Assembly: GCA_023489405.1 (NCBI GenBank)
Contig: JAMDCW010000089.1
Location: 1 to 11,654 of the forward strand
From: Chloroflexota bacterium
Lineage (GTDB): Bacteria; Chloroflexota; UBA4733
DNA: 11,654 bases
Direction: 5' to 3'
The stretch's first letter is position 1. Each line of letters opens with the position of its first letter. The notes under the pieces were generated by a model. It was not told the DNA's origin and made no database searches. It worked only from the letters and a program-made list of their open reading frames with translations. Positions 1 through 7,163 of this stretch are shown here, one piece after another. A program made the position numbers and the translations under genes.

Positions 1-283
1 CCTAGGGGGCATGCGTGACATGACACGGCTTCCGGGTTTACTGGTCATTGTCGATACGAAGGTAGAGCGGCTTGCTATTGCGGAAGCGCGGCGACTGGAG
101 ATTCCGATCATAGCGCTGGTTGATACCAATTGCGACCCTGACGAAGTCGATTATCCGATCCCGTCGAATGATGATGGGATGCGGGCGATCCGGCTGATGT
201 GTCGCTATATTGCTGATGCGGTGATCGAAGGCCGGTTAGAGCTGGAAAGTCAGCGTGAGGCTGAGATTGCTACAGCCCAGTAA
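1..283 (+). CDS. rpsB: 30S ribosomal protein S2, C-terminal part (5' end outside window)
   Basis: This is the 3' part of the gene for small-subunit ribosomal protein S2, which helps dock S1 and assemble the 30S head region. The frame is open from base 2 (base 1 completes a codon lying upstream) and gives 93 residues before TAA at 281-283. It opens with LGGMRDMTRLPGLLVIVDT, the conserved S2 segment, followed by the family stretch IPIIALVDTNCDPDEVDYPIPSNDD-like (shown here only in part: VDTNCDPDEVDYPIPSNDD) and a final helix rich in charged residues. A methionine at base 11 is internal to the protein and is not the start. The next gene is tsf, 138 bases downstream, the usual rpsB-tsf pairing. 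Identification is very secure; only the N-terminal portion is missing because of the window edge. Confidence 0.96.
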   Translation, partial: LGGMRDMTRLPGLLVIVDTKVERLAIAEARRLEIPIIALVDTNCDPDEVDYPIPSNDDGMRAIRLMCRYIADAVIEGRLELESQREAEIATAQ

Positions 284-421
284 CGCTCTGCGAAGAGGAC
301 CGCGCACGTGGGGAGTGGACGTGCATAGGGCGGTGATGTGGGTAGGATGATCAGGATGATGTGACGTATGGATGCCCAATACGGTGGGCCTTCGTATGCT
401 TACGGATGAGGAGAGGTAGAC
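284..421 (+). promoter_or_regulatory. rpsB-tsf intergenic region with possible stem-loops
   Basis: This 138-base spacer has no gene. It holds a perfect 6-bp inverted repeat, GCACGT (304-309) and ACGTGC (319-324), with a 9-base loop and no following T run, so it is not a classical intrinsic terminator. Further on, GCCCA (374-378) can pair with TGGGC (385-389). ATACG (379-383) can instead pair with CGTAT at 365-369 or at 393-397, so the helices would exclude each other. A tandem GGATGAT lies at 345-351 and 354-360. The spacer ends in a strong ribosome binding site, GAGGAGAGG (408-416). I see no clear -35/-10 pair. Any attenuation role is inference. Confidence 0.35.
408..416 (+). promoter_or_regulatory. 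Ribosome binding site of tsf
   Basis: GAGGAGAGG is a strong Shine-Dalgarno match placed 5 bases before GTG 422 and 8 bases before GTG 425. It fixes the start to this GTG pair, although it does not distinguish between them. Confidence 0.8.
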
Positions 422-949
422 GTGGTGATTTCGGCAGAGATGGTGAAGAAGCTCCGTGAAGAGACGGGGGCCGGTGTTATGGATTGCAAGCGGGCGCTGC
501 AAGAAGCGGATGGGGACACTGGCAAGGCACGGGAGCTCTTGCGTCAATGGGGTGCTGCTTCTGCGGCGAAAAAGGCCGGGCGGGAGACCAAACAAGGCAC
601 GATCGTTAGCTATATTCACCAGAATAGTGGTGTGGGCCGTGTCGGTGTGCTTGTGGAAATCAACTGTGAAACGGACTTTGTAGCGCGGACTGATCAGTTT
701 CAGCAGTTAGCGCAGCAGATAGCGCAGCATATCGTTGCTGCTGGACCGGAGTATGTGCGTGAAGAAGATGTGCCGACTGACATAGATATGGCGGAACGGC
801 AGCAGATTCTTCGCGAGCGCGTGCTTCTGAATCAACGGTTCCAGGGAGATCAGCAGACGATAGCGGATCTTCTCAAGGAAGCGATCGGTGCTCTGGGGGA
901 AAATATCCAAGTTTCGCGGTTTTGCCGATTTGCTCTTGGAGGTGACTAG
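422..949 (+). CDS. tsf: Elongation factor Ts, short form
   Basis: EF-Ts is the guanine nucleotide exchange factor that recycles EF-Tu from its GDP form in the cytoplasm. The 175-residue product has the N-terminal UBA-like helix bundle (about residues 3-45, VKKLREETGAGVMDCKRAL), the exchange-critical TDFVAR motif at 84-89, and the C-terminal LLKEAIGALGENIQVSRF segment at 150-167. It is much shorter than the E. coli protein (about 283 residues) and resembles the compact single-core type seen in Thermus and several other phyla. The start is one of two adjacent GTG codons (422 or 425); GAGGAGAGG at 408-416 suits either. The TAG stop shares its last G with the GTG start of pyrH, so the two are probably translationally coupled. 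Identification is secure. Confidence 0.96.
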   Translation: MVISAEMVKKLREETGAGVMDCKRALQEADGDTGKARELLRQWGAASAAKKAGRETKQGTIVSYIHQNSGVGRVGVLVEINCETDFVARTDQFQQLAQQIAQHIVAAGPEYVREEDVPTDIDMAERQQILRERVLLNQRFQGDQQTIADLLKEAIGALGENIQVSRFCRFALGGD

Positions 950-1692
950 TGCCTGACGCCGCTGTATATCGCCGTGTCCTTGTCAAACTATCCGGTGAAG
1001 CGCTTGCGGGCGCGCGTGGCTTTGGCATCGATCCTGTGGTGGTGAAGCAGCGTGCAGAACAGCTTGTGGCTGTTTATCGTCTAGGTGTCGAACTTGCCGT
1101 TGTTGTAGGGGCTGGGAATATCGTACGCGGTACCGAAGCAGCGGAACAGGGTATGGACCGGACCCAGGCTGATTATATGGGGATGTTGGGGACGGTCATC
1201 AATTCGCTGGCTCTACAAGCGACGATCGAGCAGCTCGACGTGCCCACGCGCTTACAGACGGCGATTGAGATGCGGCAAGTGGCTGAACCTTTCATCCATC
1301 GCCGGGCAACGCGTCACCTAGAGAAGGGGCGCATCGTGATTTTTGCGGCAGGGACTGGCAATCCATACTTTACGACGGATACGGCGGCGACTCTGCGGTG
1401 TCTGGAGATAGGGGCCGAAGTGTTGATTATGGCGAAAAATGGTGTCGACGGCGTCTACGATGATGATCCGCACCAGACACCTGAGGCTCATCGCTATCGT
1501 ACGCTCGATTACATGGAAGCGATAACCCGCCGTCTGCGGGTCATGGATGACACGGCTTTGACGCTGTGTATGACGAATCATCTATCGGTTGTTGTTATTG
1601 ATGCAGATGAGCGAAATGCTTTTTTGCGGGCGGTATGTGGAGAGCCCATAGGTACGGTGGTAGGATCGCCGACGTCGTTTTACCCGAAATGA
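949..1692 (+). CDS. pyrH: UMP kinase
   Basis: This is the bacterial-type UMP kinase of the amino acid kinase fold, which makes UDP from UMP and ATP in pyrimidine nucleotide synthesis. The 247-residue length is close to the family norm. Visible motifs are the phosphate-binding VKLSGEAL (12-19), the glycine loop VGAGNIVRG (53-61), the UMP-binding stretch DYMGMLGTVINSLALQ (75-90), GTGNPYFTTDTAA (135-147) and the ATP-site MAKNGVDGVYDDDP (161-174). The GTG start at 949 overlaps the last base of the tsf stop and is preceded by TTGGAGGTG, a good ribosome binding site inside the end of tsf. The stop TGA (1690-1692) lies just before the next gene. The protein is usually a GTP-activated, UTP-inhibited hexamer; that is family knowledge. 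Confidence 0.97.
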   Translation: MPDAAVYRRVLVKLSGEALAGARGFGIDPVVVKQRAEQLVAVYRLGVELAVVVGAGNIVRGTEAAEQGMDRTQADYMGMLGTVINSLALQATIEQLDVPTRLQTAIEMRQVAEPFIHRRATRHLEKGRIVIFAAGTGNPYFTTDTAATLRCLEIGAEVLIMAKNGVDGVYDDDPHQTPEAHRYRTLDYMEAITRRLRVMDDTALTLCMTNHLSVVVIDADERNAFLRAVCGEPIGTVVGSPTSFYPK

Positions 1693-1695
1693 GGA
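1691..1695 (+). promoter_or_regulatory. Ribosome binding site deciding the DtxR-family start
   Basis: GAGGA overlaps the TGA stop of pyrH and is 5 bases ahead of GTG 1701. The competing ATG at 1689 has only TTTTACCCGAA before it, with no purine-rich site, which favours GTG 1701. Confidence 0.55.
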
Positions 1696-1700
1696 CTCCG

Positions 1701-2390
1701 GTGCCGACACCGGTTATGGAATCGTATTTGGAGACAATTTATAACCTGACGATGGAGGGGGAGCGCGTCATCGCGGCGCGGCTTGCGTCGCACTTCAAGC
1801 TGACGGCTCCCACTGTGAGTGAGACGCTGCACCGGATGGTGGAGCATGGATACATCGCCATTGGGGCGCAGAAGGTTATTCTGCTGACTCCTGAGGGGCG
1901 GTCACTGGCGGAAGAGGGGTTGCGCCGGCACCGGTTGCTGGAGCGATTTCTTGCCGAGACGTTGGGGTTAGATTGGGTTACCTCCCATGAGGAGGCGCAT
2001 CGGTTGGAGCATCATCTTTCGCCGGCGGTGGAAGAACGGATGCGCCGGTTGTTAGGGGATCCGGAAACCTGTCCACATGGCAATCCGATTCCGGCTCCGG
2101 GGCGTGACCCAACGGCATTTTTACGGGAGCGCCATGCGCTTCGTTTGAGTCGGGCAAAACCGGGAACTACTGTTCGCGTGCTCAGTATTTCTGAGATCGT
2201 TGAAGATGAGAGTGCCCTGCTCCGGCTGCTTAGTGAGCACCATATTATGCCAGGGGGGGTCATTGAAACGCTTGTGCCGGAACAGCCGTTTCAGGTGCGC
2301 TTTTCTTTGGAAGGGGAAACGGTGCACCTTAGCCGGCAAGTGGCAGATAAAATCTGGGTGCAGGAGCAGATTCCTGGACGTTCTGGGTAA
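1701..2390 (+). CDS. DtxR/MntR-family metal-dependent transcriptional regulator, three-domain type
   Basis: This is a cytoplasmic repressor of the iron/manganese-responsive DtxR family. Numbered from GTG 1701 it has 229 residues: a winged helix (about 5-65, recognition region LTAPTVSETLHRMVEHGYI), a dimerisation and metal domain (70-135, ending CPHGNPIP as in IdeR), and a C-terminal FeoA/SH3-like domain (about 152-222). Metal ligands inferred by alignment to DtxR are H77, E81 and H96 for one site and H100, E103 and H104 for the other. H100 replaces the DtxR Cys102 or MntR Glu99, and S8 replaces Met10 or Asp8, with E11 kept. GTG 1701 is preferred because GAGGA (1691-1695) lies 5 bases upstream; ATG 1689 (ATGA overlap with pyrH, four more residues) is the alternative but lacks a ribosome site. 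The gene sits within the pyrH-frr operon. Whether it senses iron or manganese cannot be read from sequence. Confidence 0.9.
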   Translation: MPTPVMESYLETIYNLTMEGERVIAARLASHFKLTAPTVSETLHRMVEHGYIAIGAQKVILLTPEGRSLAEEGLRRHRLLERFLAETLGLDWVTSHEEAHRLEHHLSPAVEERMRRLLGDPETCPHGNPIPAPGRDPTAFLRERHALRLSRAKPGTTVRVLSISEIVEDESALLRLLSEHHIMPGGVIETLVPEQPFQVRFSLEGETVHLSRQVADKIWVQEQIPGRSG

Positions 2391-2411
2391 GAATGAGGCT
2401 ACGGTAGTATT

Positions 2412-2420
2412 GGAAGGAGG
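2412..2420 (+). promoter_or_regulatory. Ribosome binding site of frr
   Basis: GGAAGGAGG, 7 bases before ATG 2428. It decides the frr start, because the reading frame is open further upstream inside the regulator gene. Confidence 0.8.
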
Positions 2421-2427
2421 CACGGTC

Positions 2428-2985
2428 ATGCCGGCGCCGACACTTGAGCACACAGCAGAGCGCATGGATAAAACTTTGGAGGTTTTGCGTCGGGATTTGC
2501 TGGGAATTCGAACCGGGCGAGCTTCTCCGGAGCTGTTACATCGTGTGGTCGTGCCATACTATGGGGCACCGACGCCGTTGCAGCAAGTGGCGAGCATTTC
2601 GGCGCCGGATGCACGGACGCTCGTCATTCAGGCGTGGGATAAGCAACTGATGCCAGAGATCGAACGAGCGATTTTGAAATCTGATCTTGGCTTGAATCCT
2701 GCGAACGATGGTCAAGTGATCCGTATCATCCTTCCTCCACTGACAGAGGAGCGGCGGGCTGAGCTAGGGCGGCTTGTGGCGAAGCGGTTAGAGGAGGCCC
2801 GTGTGGCGCTGCGAAACGAGCGACGTGGTGCGCAAGAGCTGATTCGCAAAGCGGAGAAGGCAGGAGAGCTTTCCGCGGATGAGGCAAAGCGGCGGCTTGA
2901 AGACCTACAGAAGCTTTTGGACCGCCATATGCAGGAACTTGAGCGTACCGGTATGGCAAAACAGGCTGAAATTGCTGAAGTGTAG
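2428..2985 (+). CDS. frr: Ribosome recycling factor
   Basis: RRF works with EF-G to split post-termination ribosomes so that subunits can be reused. The 185-residue product matches the standard family length exactly. It shows the N-terminal helix (1-28), the conserved LLGIRTGRASPELL (24-37), the domain II beta segment VVPYYGAPTPLQQVASI (41-57), and the long C-terminal helices containing LTEERRAELGRLVAK (105-119) and VALRNERRGAQELIRKAEK (126-144). The ATG at 2428 follows GGAAGGAGG (2412-2420) at 7-base spacing, a near-ideal ribosome site that rules out longer in-frame starts overlapping the upstream regulator. It is 37 bases downstream of the regulator and 15 bases upstream of cdsA. Its usual neighbour uppS is not between it and cdsA. 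Confidence 0.97.
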   Translation: MPAPTLEHTAERMDKTLEVLRRDLLGIRTGRASPELLHRVVVPYYGAPTPLQQVASISAPDARTLVIQAWDKQLMPEIERAILKSDLGLNPANDGQVIRIILPPLTEERRAELGRLVAKRLEEARVALRNERRGAQELIRKAEKAGELSADEAKRRLEDLQKLLDRHMQELERTGMAKQAEIAEV

Positions 2986-3000
2986 GAGCGAGCTGATGCG

Positions 3001-3816
3001 ATGAGGCCGCTGCGGGACCTTGCTCCGCGCCTTATCAGCGCACTCATCCTCGTCGTAATCGCTCTCCCTTTAGTAGTTATCGGCGGGCCGGCTCTTGCCT
3101 TCCTCGCTTCAGTTGTAGGGATGGTGAGCTGGTGGGAATATTGGAACCTGTTGCGGGAGACGCCGCTACGTGTAGATCGATTGGTGGGGCTAATCGTCCT
3201 CGCTGTTACACCCTGGCTGGCGCTGCTACCACCTTTGTACTGGATTCTGTGCTGGCTCTTGATACCGCTGGTGCTGACGCTAGAGATGCTGACTCACCGT
3301 CCTCCAGAACGGGAACTAGGAGCCGTAGCAGGGATGGCGTTAGGGCTAGCGTGGCTGCTGCCGGGGGTATTCAGTGCCGTCGCGGTGCGCCAGTGGCCAG
3401 ATTCGGGGCAGGGGTTACTCTGGCTACTTTTGGGCGTTGTAGTTGTCGTAGGTAGCGATACGTTTGCCTACTTTGGTGGACGGATGATAGGGCGGCATCG
3501 TTTTTTCCCGGCAATCAGCCCGAAAAAGACTATTGAGGGGGCAGTTGCTGGCAGTGTGGCGGCTGTTGCTCTAGCAGTGGCGTTTGGGGTTTTTGTGCTG
3601 GGACGCGAGTGGTGGGTTACAGGGTTGATCGGTCTAGCTGTTGCATTCAGCGGCATGATTGGAGATCTTTTCGAATCGTTTTTGAAACGATGGTGTGGCA
3701 AGAAGGATAGTGGTGCGCTACTGCCTGGTCATGGTGGGCTGCTCGATCGTATCGATAGCTGGCTTCTTGCTCTGCCGGTTTTACTCATCTGTGTTATGCT
3801 CGTGACTCGTGGATAG
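3001..3816 (+). CDS. cdsA: Phosphatidate cytidylyltransferase (CDP-diacylglycerol synthase)
   Basis: This integral membrane enzyme converts phosphatidic acid and CTP to CDP-diacylglycerol, the precursor of bacterial phospholipids. The 271-residue protein is very hydrophobic, with about seven or eight predicted membrane spans beginning at residues 10-38 and 61-95. It carries SDTFAYFGGR (152-161), SPKKTIEG (173-180) and a complete PROSITE-type CDS signature at 226-253, including SFLKR, the KKD acidic site and PGHGGLLDRID. The ATG at 3001 is 15 bases after frr; GGAG in the frr stop region lies rather far (about 12 bases) from it. Its last 8 bases overlap the dxr start, implying coupled translation. 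uppS usually lies immediately upstream in this cluster and is missing. Identification is firm. Confidence 0.96.
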   Translation: MRPLRDLAPRLISALILVVIALPLVVIGGPALAFLASVVGMVSWWEYWNLLRETPLRVDRLVGLIVLAVTPWLALLPPLYWILCWLLIPLVLTLEMLTHRPPERELGAVAGMALGLAWLLPGVFSAVAVRQWPDSGQGLLWLLLGVVVVVGSDTFAYFGGRMIGRHRFFPAISPKKTIEGAVAGSVAAVALAVAFGVFVLGREWWVTGLIGLAVAFSGMIGDLFESFLKRWCGKKDSGALLPGHGGLLDRIDSWLLALPVLLICVMLVTRG

Positions 3817-4975
3817 ACCTCTACGCATCGCTATTCTCGGTAGCACGGGATCGATCGGCCAGCAGACGCTGGATGTCGTGCGCCGATATCCTCAGCAGCT
3901 TTCTGTGGTAGCGCTCGCTGCCCATCAAAATGAATCATTGCTGTTGGAGCAGGTGAGAGCGTTCCGCCCGCGCGTGGCGTGTTTGACTGGGCGGAGGGAA
4001 TGGAATGTTACCTATCAGGGTACACGGTTCCTGTGGGGGGCGGAGGCTCTGACAGAGGTGGTTACGCTGCCAGAGGTAGATATCGTTGTGGCGGCAATGA
4101 GTGGGAATGACGGATTCCGTCCGTTGATTGAGGCAATTCGTGCGGGCAAACAGATAGCCTTGGCGAATAAGGAATCTCTGGTGATGGCTGGCACGCTCGT
4201 AACGCAGGAGGCTGATCGTGCTGGCTGTAGCTTGCGGCCTGTCGACAGTGAACATTCTGCTATCTGGCAATGCTTACAGGGAGAAGAACGGGACGCCATT
4301 GCGTCGCTGAGCCTTACGGCTTCTGGGGGGCCATTTCGGACGTGGAGCACAATGGAGCTGGCGATGGCGACGCCGGAGCAGGCTTTGCGACATCCGACGT
4401 GGTCGATGGGACAGAAAATTACGATTGACAGCGCGACGCTCATCAATAAGGGGCTGGAGATCATTGAAGCGCACTGGCTGTTTCGAATTCCATATTCTCA
4501 GATCCACGTGCTCATCCATCCGCAGAGCGTGGTGCATTCGTTCGTGCAGTTCCGGGATGGGTCGCTCAAGGCGCAACTAGGTACGCCGGATATGCGCTTG
4601 CCGATCGCGTATGCGCTTTCGTGGCCAGAGCGGTGGGATATGGTAGCTCCTCCGGTGGATTTGGTGCAGGTGCAGGCGTTGAGTTTTTCGGCGCCAGATG
4701 AGGATCGGTTTCCGCTGTTGCGCTTGGCGCGAGCTGCCGGTGAATGGGGTGGAACTGCCCCGACGGTCCTTTGTGCTGCTGATGAAGTTGCTGTGCAAGC
4801 ATTTCTTGGTGGACGGTTATCGTGGTGGCAGCTTCATGAGGTTGTGGAAAAGGTAGTGATGCGGTTAGGTACGAGGGAGGCTCCGAGCCTAGAGGATATT
4901 CTCGAGGCGGATCGGGCCAGCCGATCGTACGCGTCTGAACTTGTCGAACACTTTTCCCGACACGCGGTACGCTAG
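3809..4975 (+). CDS. dxr: 1-deoxy-D-xylulose 5-phosphate reductoisomerase
   Basis: Dxr (IspC) converts DXP to 2-C-methyl-D-erythritol 4-phosphate with NADPH, the committed step of the MEP isoprenoid pathway. The 388-residue length is normal. Motifs are the NADPH-binding GSTGSIGQQTLDVV (11-24), ANKESLVMAG (119-128), the metal site PVDSEHSAIWQ with D146 and E148, the substrate loop LTASGGPF (169-176) and HPTWSMGQKITIDSATLINK (195-214), followed by the third metal ligand E217. H195 corresponds to the flap-associated histidine of E. coli. The GTG start at 3809 overlaps the end of cdsA by 8 bases and is the only start that keeps the N-terminal Rossmann strand RIAILGSTG. All catalytic residues I can place are present, so the enzyme should be active and sensitive to fosmidomycin-type inhibitors as is usual for the family. 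Confidence 0.97.
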   Translation: MDRPLRIAILGSTGSIGQQTLDVVRRYPQQLSVVALAAHQNESLLLEQVRAFRPRVACLTGRREWNVTYQGTRFLWGAEALTEVVTLPEVDIVVAAMSGNDGFRPLIEAIRAGKQIALANKESLVMAGTLVTQEADRAGCSLRPVDSEHSAIWQCLQGEERDAIASLSLTASGGPFRTWSTMELAMATPEQALRHPTWSMGQKITIDSATLINKGLEIIEAHWLFRIPYSQIHVLIHPQSVVHSFVQFRDGSLKAQLGTPDMRLPIAYALSWPERWDMVAPPVDLVQVQALSFSAPDEDRFPLLRLARAAGEWGGTAPTVLCAADEVAVQAFLGGRLSWWQLHEVVEKVVMRLGTREAPSLEDILEADRASRSYASELVEHFSRHAVR

Positions 4976-5061
4976 AGATATAGAAGTGCTGGTGCCATCC
5001 TGGCTGAGGAAGGTTACAAGGCGACGTACCTCGCCGGCACTTCCGGATTGGTGTAGGGATA

Positions 5062-6099
5062 TTGAACTGGCTTTCCTACTTGTGGATCATTCCGATTCTA
5101 CTCTTGTTAGTTGTCGCTCATGAGCTTGGTCATTTTCTGACGGCACGGCTGTTCGGAGTACGTGTGCTGGAGTTTGCTTTCGGCTTTCCACCGCGTTTAT
5201 TTTCGGTCCGGCGCGGTGAAACGACCTACGCATTCAATGCGCTACCCATTGGTGGTTATGTACGGATGGAGGGGGAGGACGGGCGCGTTCTCTCATCAGG
5301 GAGCTTTCCGGCGAAACCGGGATGGCAGCGTGCGATCATTCTCACGGCCGGGGTTGCGATGAATGTGCTTTTAGTGCCTGTTCTCTTGACAACGGTAGCG
5401 GTGATGGGTGAGCCACAGATGAACGGTGTCAGGCTGGAACAGGTCCAACCTGGAAGTGCGGCGGCGAGTGCGGGTCTGAAAGCGGGCGAGATCATCTGGA
5501 CGGTTGATGGTGCGGAACTAAAGACGGAACAGCAATTCATACAGGCTATCGATTTCCATCTGGGTAGTCCGCTTACGTTCCTCGTGAGTGCGCCTGGCGC
5601 TCCGAAGGGGGTAGCTTACCCTGTGATCGTAACGCCTCGCGCACATGTGGTCAGCGGGCAAGGGCACCTTGGCGTGACATTTACCGCTCATCTCGTAACG
5701 CGCTATTTTCCTCTCTGGCAGGCGCCGGTCGAGGGAGTACGGCAATCTGTGCTGTTGATAACATCGTTCTTTGGGGCGCTGCATCAGGCAGTTGTGACGA
5801 ATGCGATGCAGTTGTCTGGGCCTGTGGTGATCACGAAGGTAACGGGAGAAGCGGCTCAGGCAGGAGCGAGTACGCTCATTGAGCTGACGGCCCTGCTCTC
5901 GATCAACTTAGCGGTGATGAACCTTCTGCCTTTTCCAGCCTTGGATGGCGGCCGGCTTGCGATGCTCCTAGTGGAAGGCGTCCGCCGGAGGCGGCTGGAC
6001 CCTCATCTTGATGGGACGATTCATTTCGTGGGACTCATTGTTCTCATGCTGCTGATGCTCATGGTGTCTATGCGTGAGGTGCTTGCAGTCGTACAGTAG
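5062..6099 (+). CDS. rseP: Membrane site-2 metalloprotease (M50 family, RseP-like)
   Basis: This M50 intramembrane zinc protease cleaves membrane-embedded substrates such as anti-sigma factors or signal peptide remnants. The 345-residue protein begins with a membrane segment containing the zinc motif HELGH (H20, E21, H24). It then has the conserved beta-hairpin region AFNALPIGGYVRMEGE (57-72), a second membrane span (about 92-116), one PDZ domain (about 118-195, GSAAASAGLKAGEIIWTVDG), and the C-terminal span NLAVMNLLPFPALDGGR (282-298), where D295 is the third zinc ligand. E. coli RseP has about 450 residues and two PDZ domains; one PDZ is common in other phyla. A TTG start at 5062 is inferred, with the weak site TAGGGA just ahead; TTG 5080 is a possible alternative. 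The 86-base gap from dxr holds no gene. The substrate is unknown. Confidence 0.93.
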   Translation: MNWLSYLWIIPILLLLVVAHELGHFLTARLFGVRVLEFAFGFPPRLFSVRRGETTYAFNALPIGGYVRMEGEDGRVLSSGSFPAKPGWQRAIILTAGVAMNVLLVPVLLTTVAVMGEPQMNGVRLEQVQPGSAAASAGLKAGEIIWTVDGAELKTEQQFIQAIDFHLGSPLTFLVSAPGAPKGVAYPVIVTPRAHVVSGQGHLGVTFTAHLVTRYFPLWQAPVEGVRQSVLLITSFFGALHQAVVTNAMQLSGPVVITKVTGEAAQAGASTLIELTALLSINLAVMNLLPFPALDGGRLAMLLVEGVRRRRLDPHLDGTIHFVGLIVLMLLMLMVSMREVLAVVQ

Positions 6100-6111
6100 G
6101 TTTTGGGCAGG

Positions 6112-7095
6112 TTACCGGCGCAGTGCCTCCGGATTTACGAGGTGAGGAGGGCGCTCCCCGGCGAGAGCGGCGAGGAGGTTGCGAGCAGCAAGCTCGGACA
6201 TGCGGGAGCGTGTGCGCTGGGTGGCGCTCCCCACGTGAGGGAGGATGAGGAGGTTAGAGAACTGCAGGAGGGGATCGTCGCCACGTAGCGGCTCGGGATC
6301 GGTGACATCGAGTGCCGCAGCGAAGATTCGCCCATACTCGAGAGCACGCTGCAAGGCGTGGCGGTCGACGATGGGACCGCGAGCGACATTGATGAGGATG
6401 GCTTCCGGTTTCATCAAGGAGAATGCTCGATCGCTGATCAATCCGCGAGTTTCTGGGGTCAAGGCGACCGTGATGCAGATGAAGTCGGCGTGACCTAGCA
6501 GCTCATCGAGTGTTTCGTAGGTTATGTTCAGCTCTATTTCGAGGTGAGGCTTTGGAGACCGGCTCCAGTAGCTGGTGATCATATTGAAGCCTTTTGCACG
6601 TCTAGCAACGGCGGTGCCGATGTTGCCGAGACCGATGATGCCGAGGCGTGCTCCGTTGACCTCCTGGCCGACGAGCAGGGTAGGGGTCCAGCCGCGCCAG
6701 CGATCTTGTCTGATATATGCCTGGCCTTCCATCAGCCGTCGAGCTGCTGCGAGGAGGAGGGCGAAGGCGTGGTCAGCAGTGGTTTCGGTGAGGACACCAG
6801 GCGTATTGCAGACCAGGATACCTCGGGAGGTGGCATAGGGGACGTCGACGTTATCGTAGCCGACGCCGAAGTTGCTAATGCAGCGGAGGTGAGGAGCAGC
6901 GTCAATGGCTTCTCGATCCAAAACTTCGGTGGCGTTGGACACGAAGACGGCGTCGACGTTGCTGATCCGATGGAGGAACTCTTGACGGCTCATTGGCTGG
7001 TCACCTTCCCAGATGGCGACTTCGTGTTCGGCAGCGACCATCTCTGGGCCTGGAGTGGGGAAACGCCAGCTCAAGAGGACATGCTTCTGGGACAT
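6112..7095 (-). CDS. D-isomer-specific 2-hydroxyacid dehydrogenase (glyoxylate/hydroxypyruvate reductase-like)
   Basis: This cytoplasmic oxidoreductase reversibly reduces 2-keto acids such as glyoxylate or hydroxypyruvate to the D-hydroxy acids. The 327-residue length fits the family. It has a substrate-binding domain with SNFGVGYDNVDV (74-85) and a nested Rossmann domain (about 100-290). The latter contains GLGNIG (155-160) and the catalytic triad R239 (NVARG), E268 (DPEPL) and H287 (LPHVGSAT). The residues after the second beta strand, YWSRS (176-180), lack the acidic residue typical of NAD users and contain Arg, which suggests NADPH preference as in GRHPR-type enzymes. ATG 7095 is preceded on its strand by GGAGA (7106-7102). 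It converges on rseP with 12 bases between the stops and no terminator hairpin. The exact substrate is not determined by sequence. Confidence 0.92.
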   Translation of the reverse strand: MSQKHVLLSWRFPTPGPEMVAAEHEVAIWEGDQPMSRQEFLHRISNVDAVFVSNATEVLDREAIDAAPHLRCISNFGVGYDNVDVPYATSRGILVCNTPGVLTETTADHAFALLLAAARRLMEGQAYIRQDRWRGWTPTLLVGQEVNGARLGIIGLGNIGTAVARRAKGFNMITSYWSRSPKPHLEIELNITYETLDELLGHADFICITVALTPETRGLISDRAFSLMKPEAILINVARGPIVDRHALQRALEYGRIFAAALDVTDPEPLRGDDPLLQFSNLLILPHVGSATQRTRSRMSELAARNLLAALAGERPPHLVNPEALRR

Positions 7096-7163
7096 TCTCG
7101 TTCTCCATCTCTGTGTAAAGAGGCGTCTATTTCAGGCTGGATTAGTGTATAGTGCTGGCCGGG

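Noticed and set aside
1635..1700. Extended N-terminus of the DtxR-family regulator starting at 1635 within pyrH.
   Set aside because: The extra residues overlap the pyrH coding region, do not resemble the family, and lack a ribosome site; GTG 1701 or ATG 1689 fit better.
2712..3047. Long minus-strand open frames opposite frr and the cdsA start.
   Set aside because: Low-complexity Arg/Ser-rich products that are typical shadows of GC-rich coding sequence.
4976..5056. The dxr frame stays open for 26 codons after its stop, ending GYKATYLAGTSGLV, as if a read-through or lost C-terminal piece existed.
   Set aside because: Dxr is already full length, a 26-codon open run is unsurprising at this GC content, and no family match is apparent.
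6544..7152. A 202-codon + strand frame opposite the dehydrogenase.
   Set aside because: It is antisense to a clearly conserved enzyme and encodes an acidic product without recognisable motifs.
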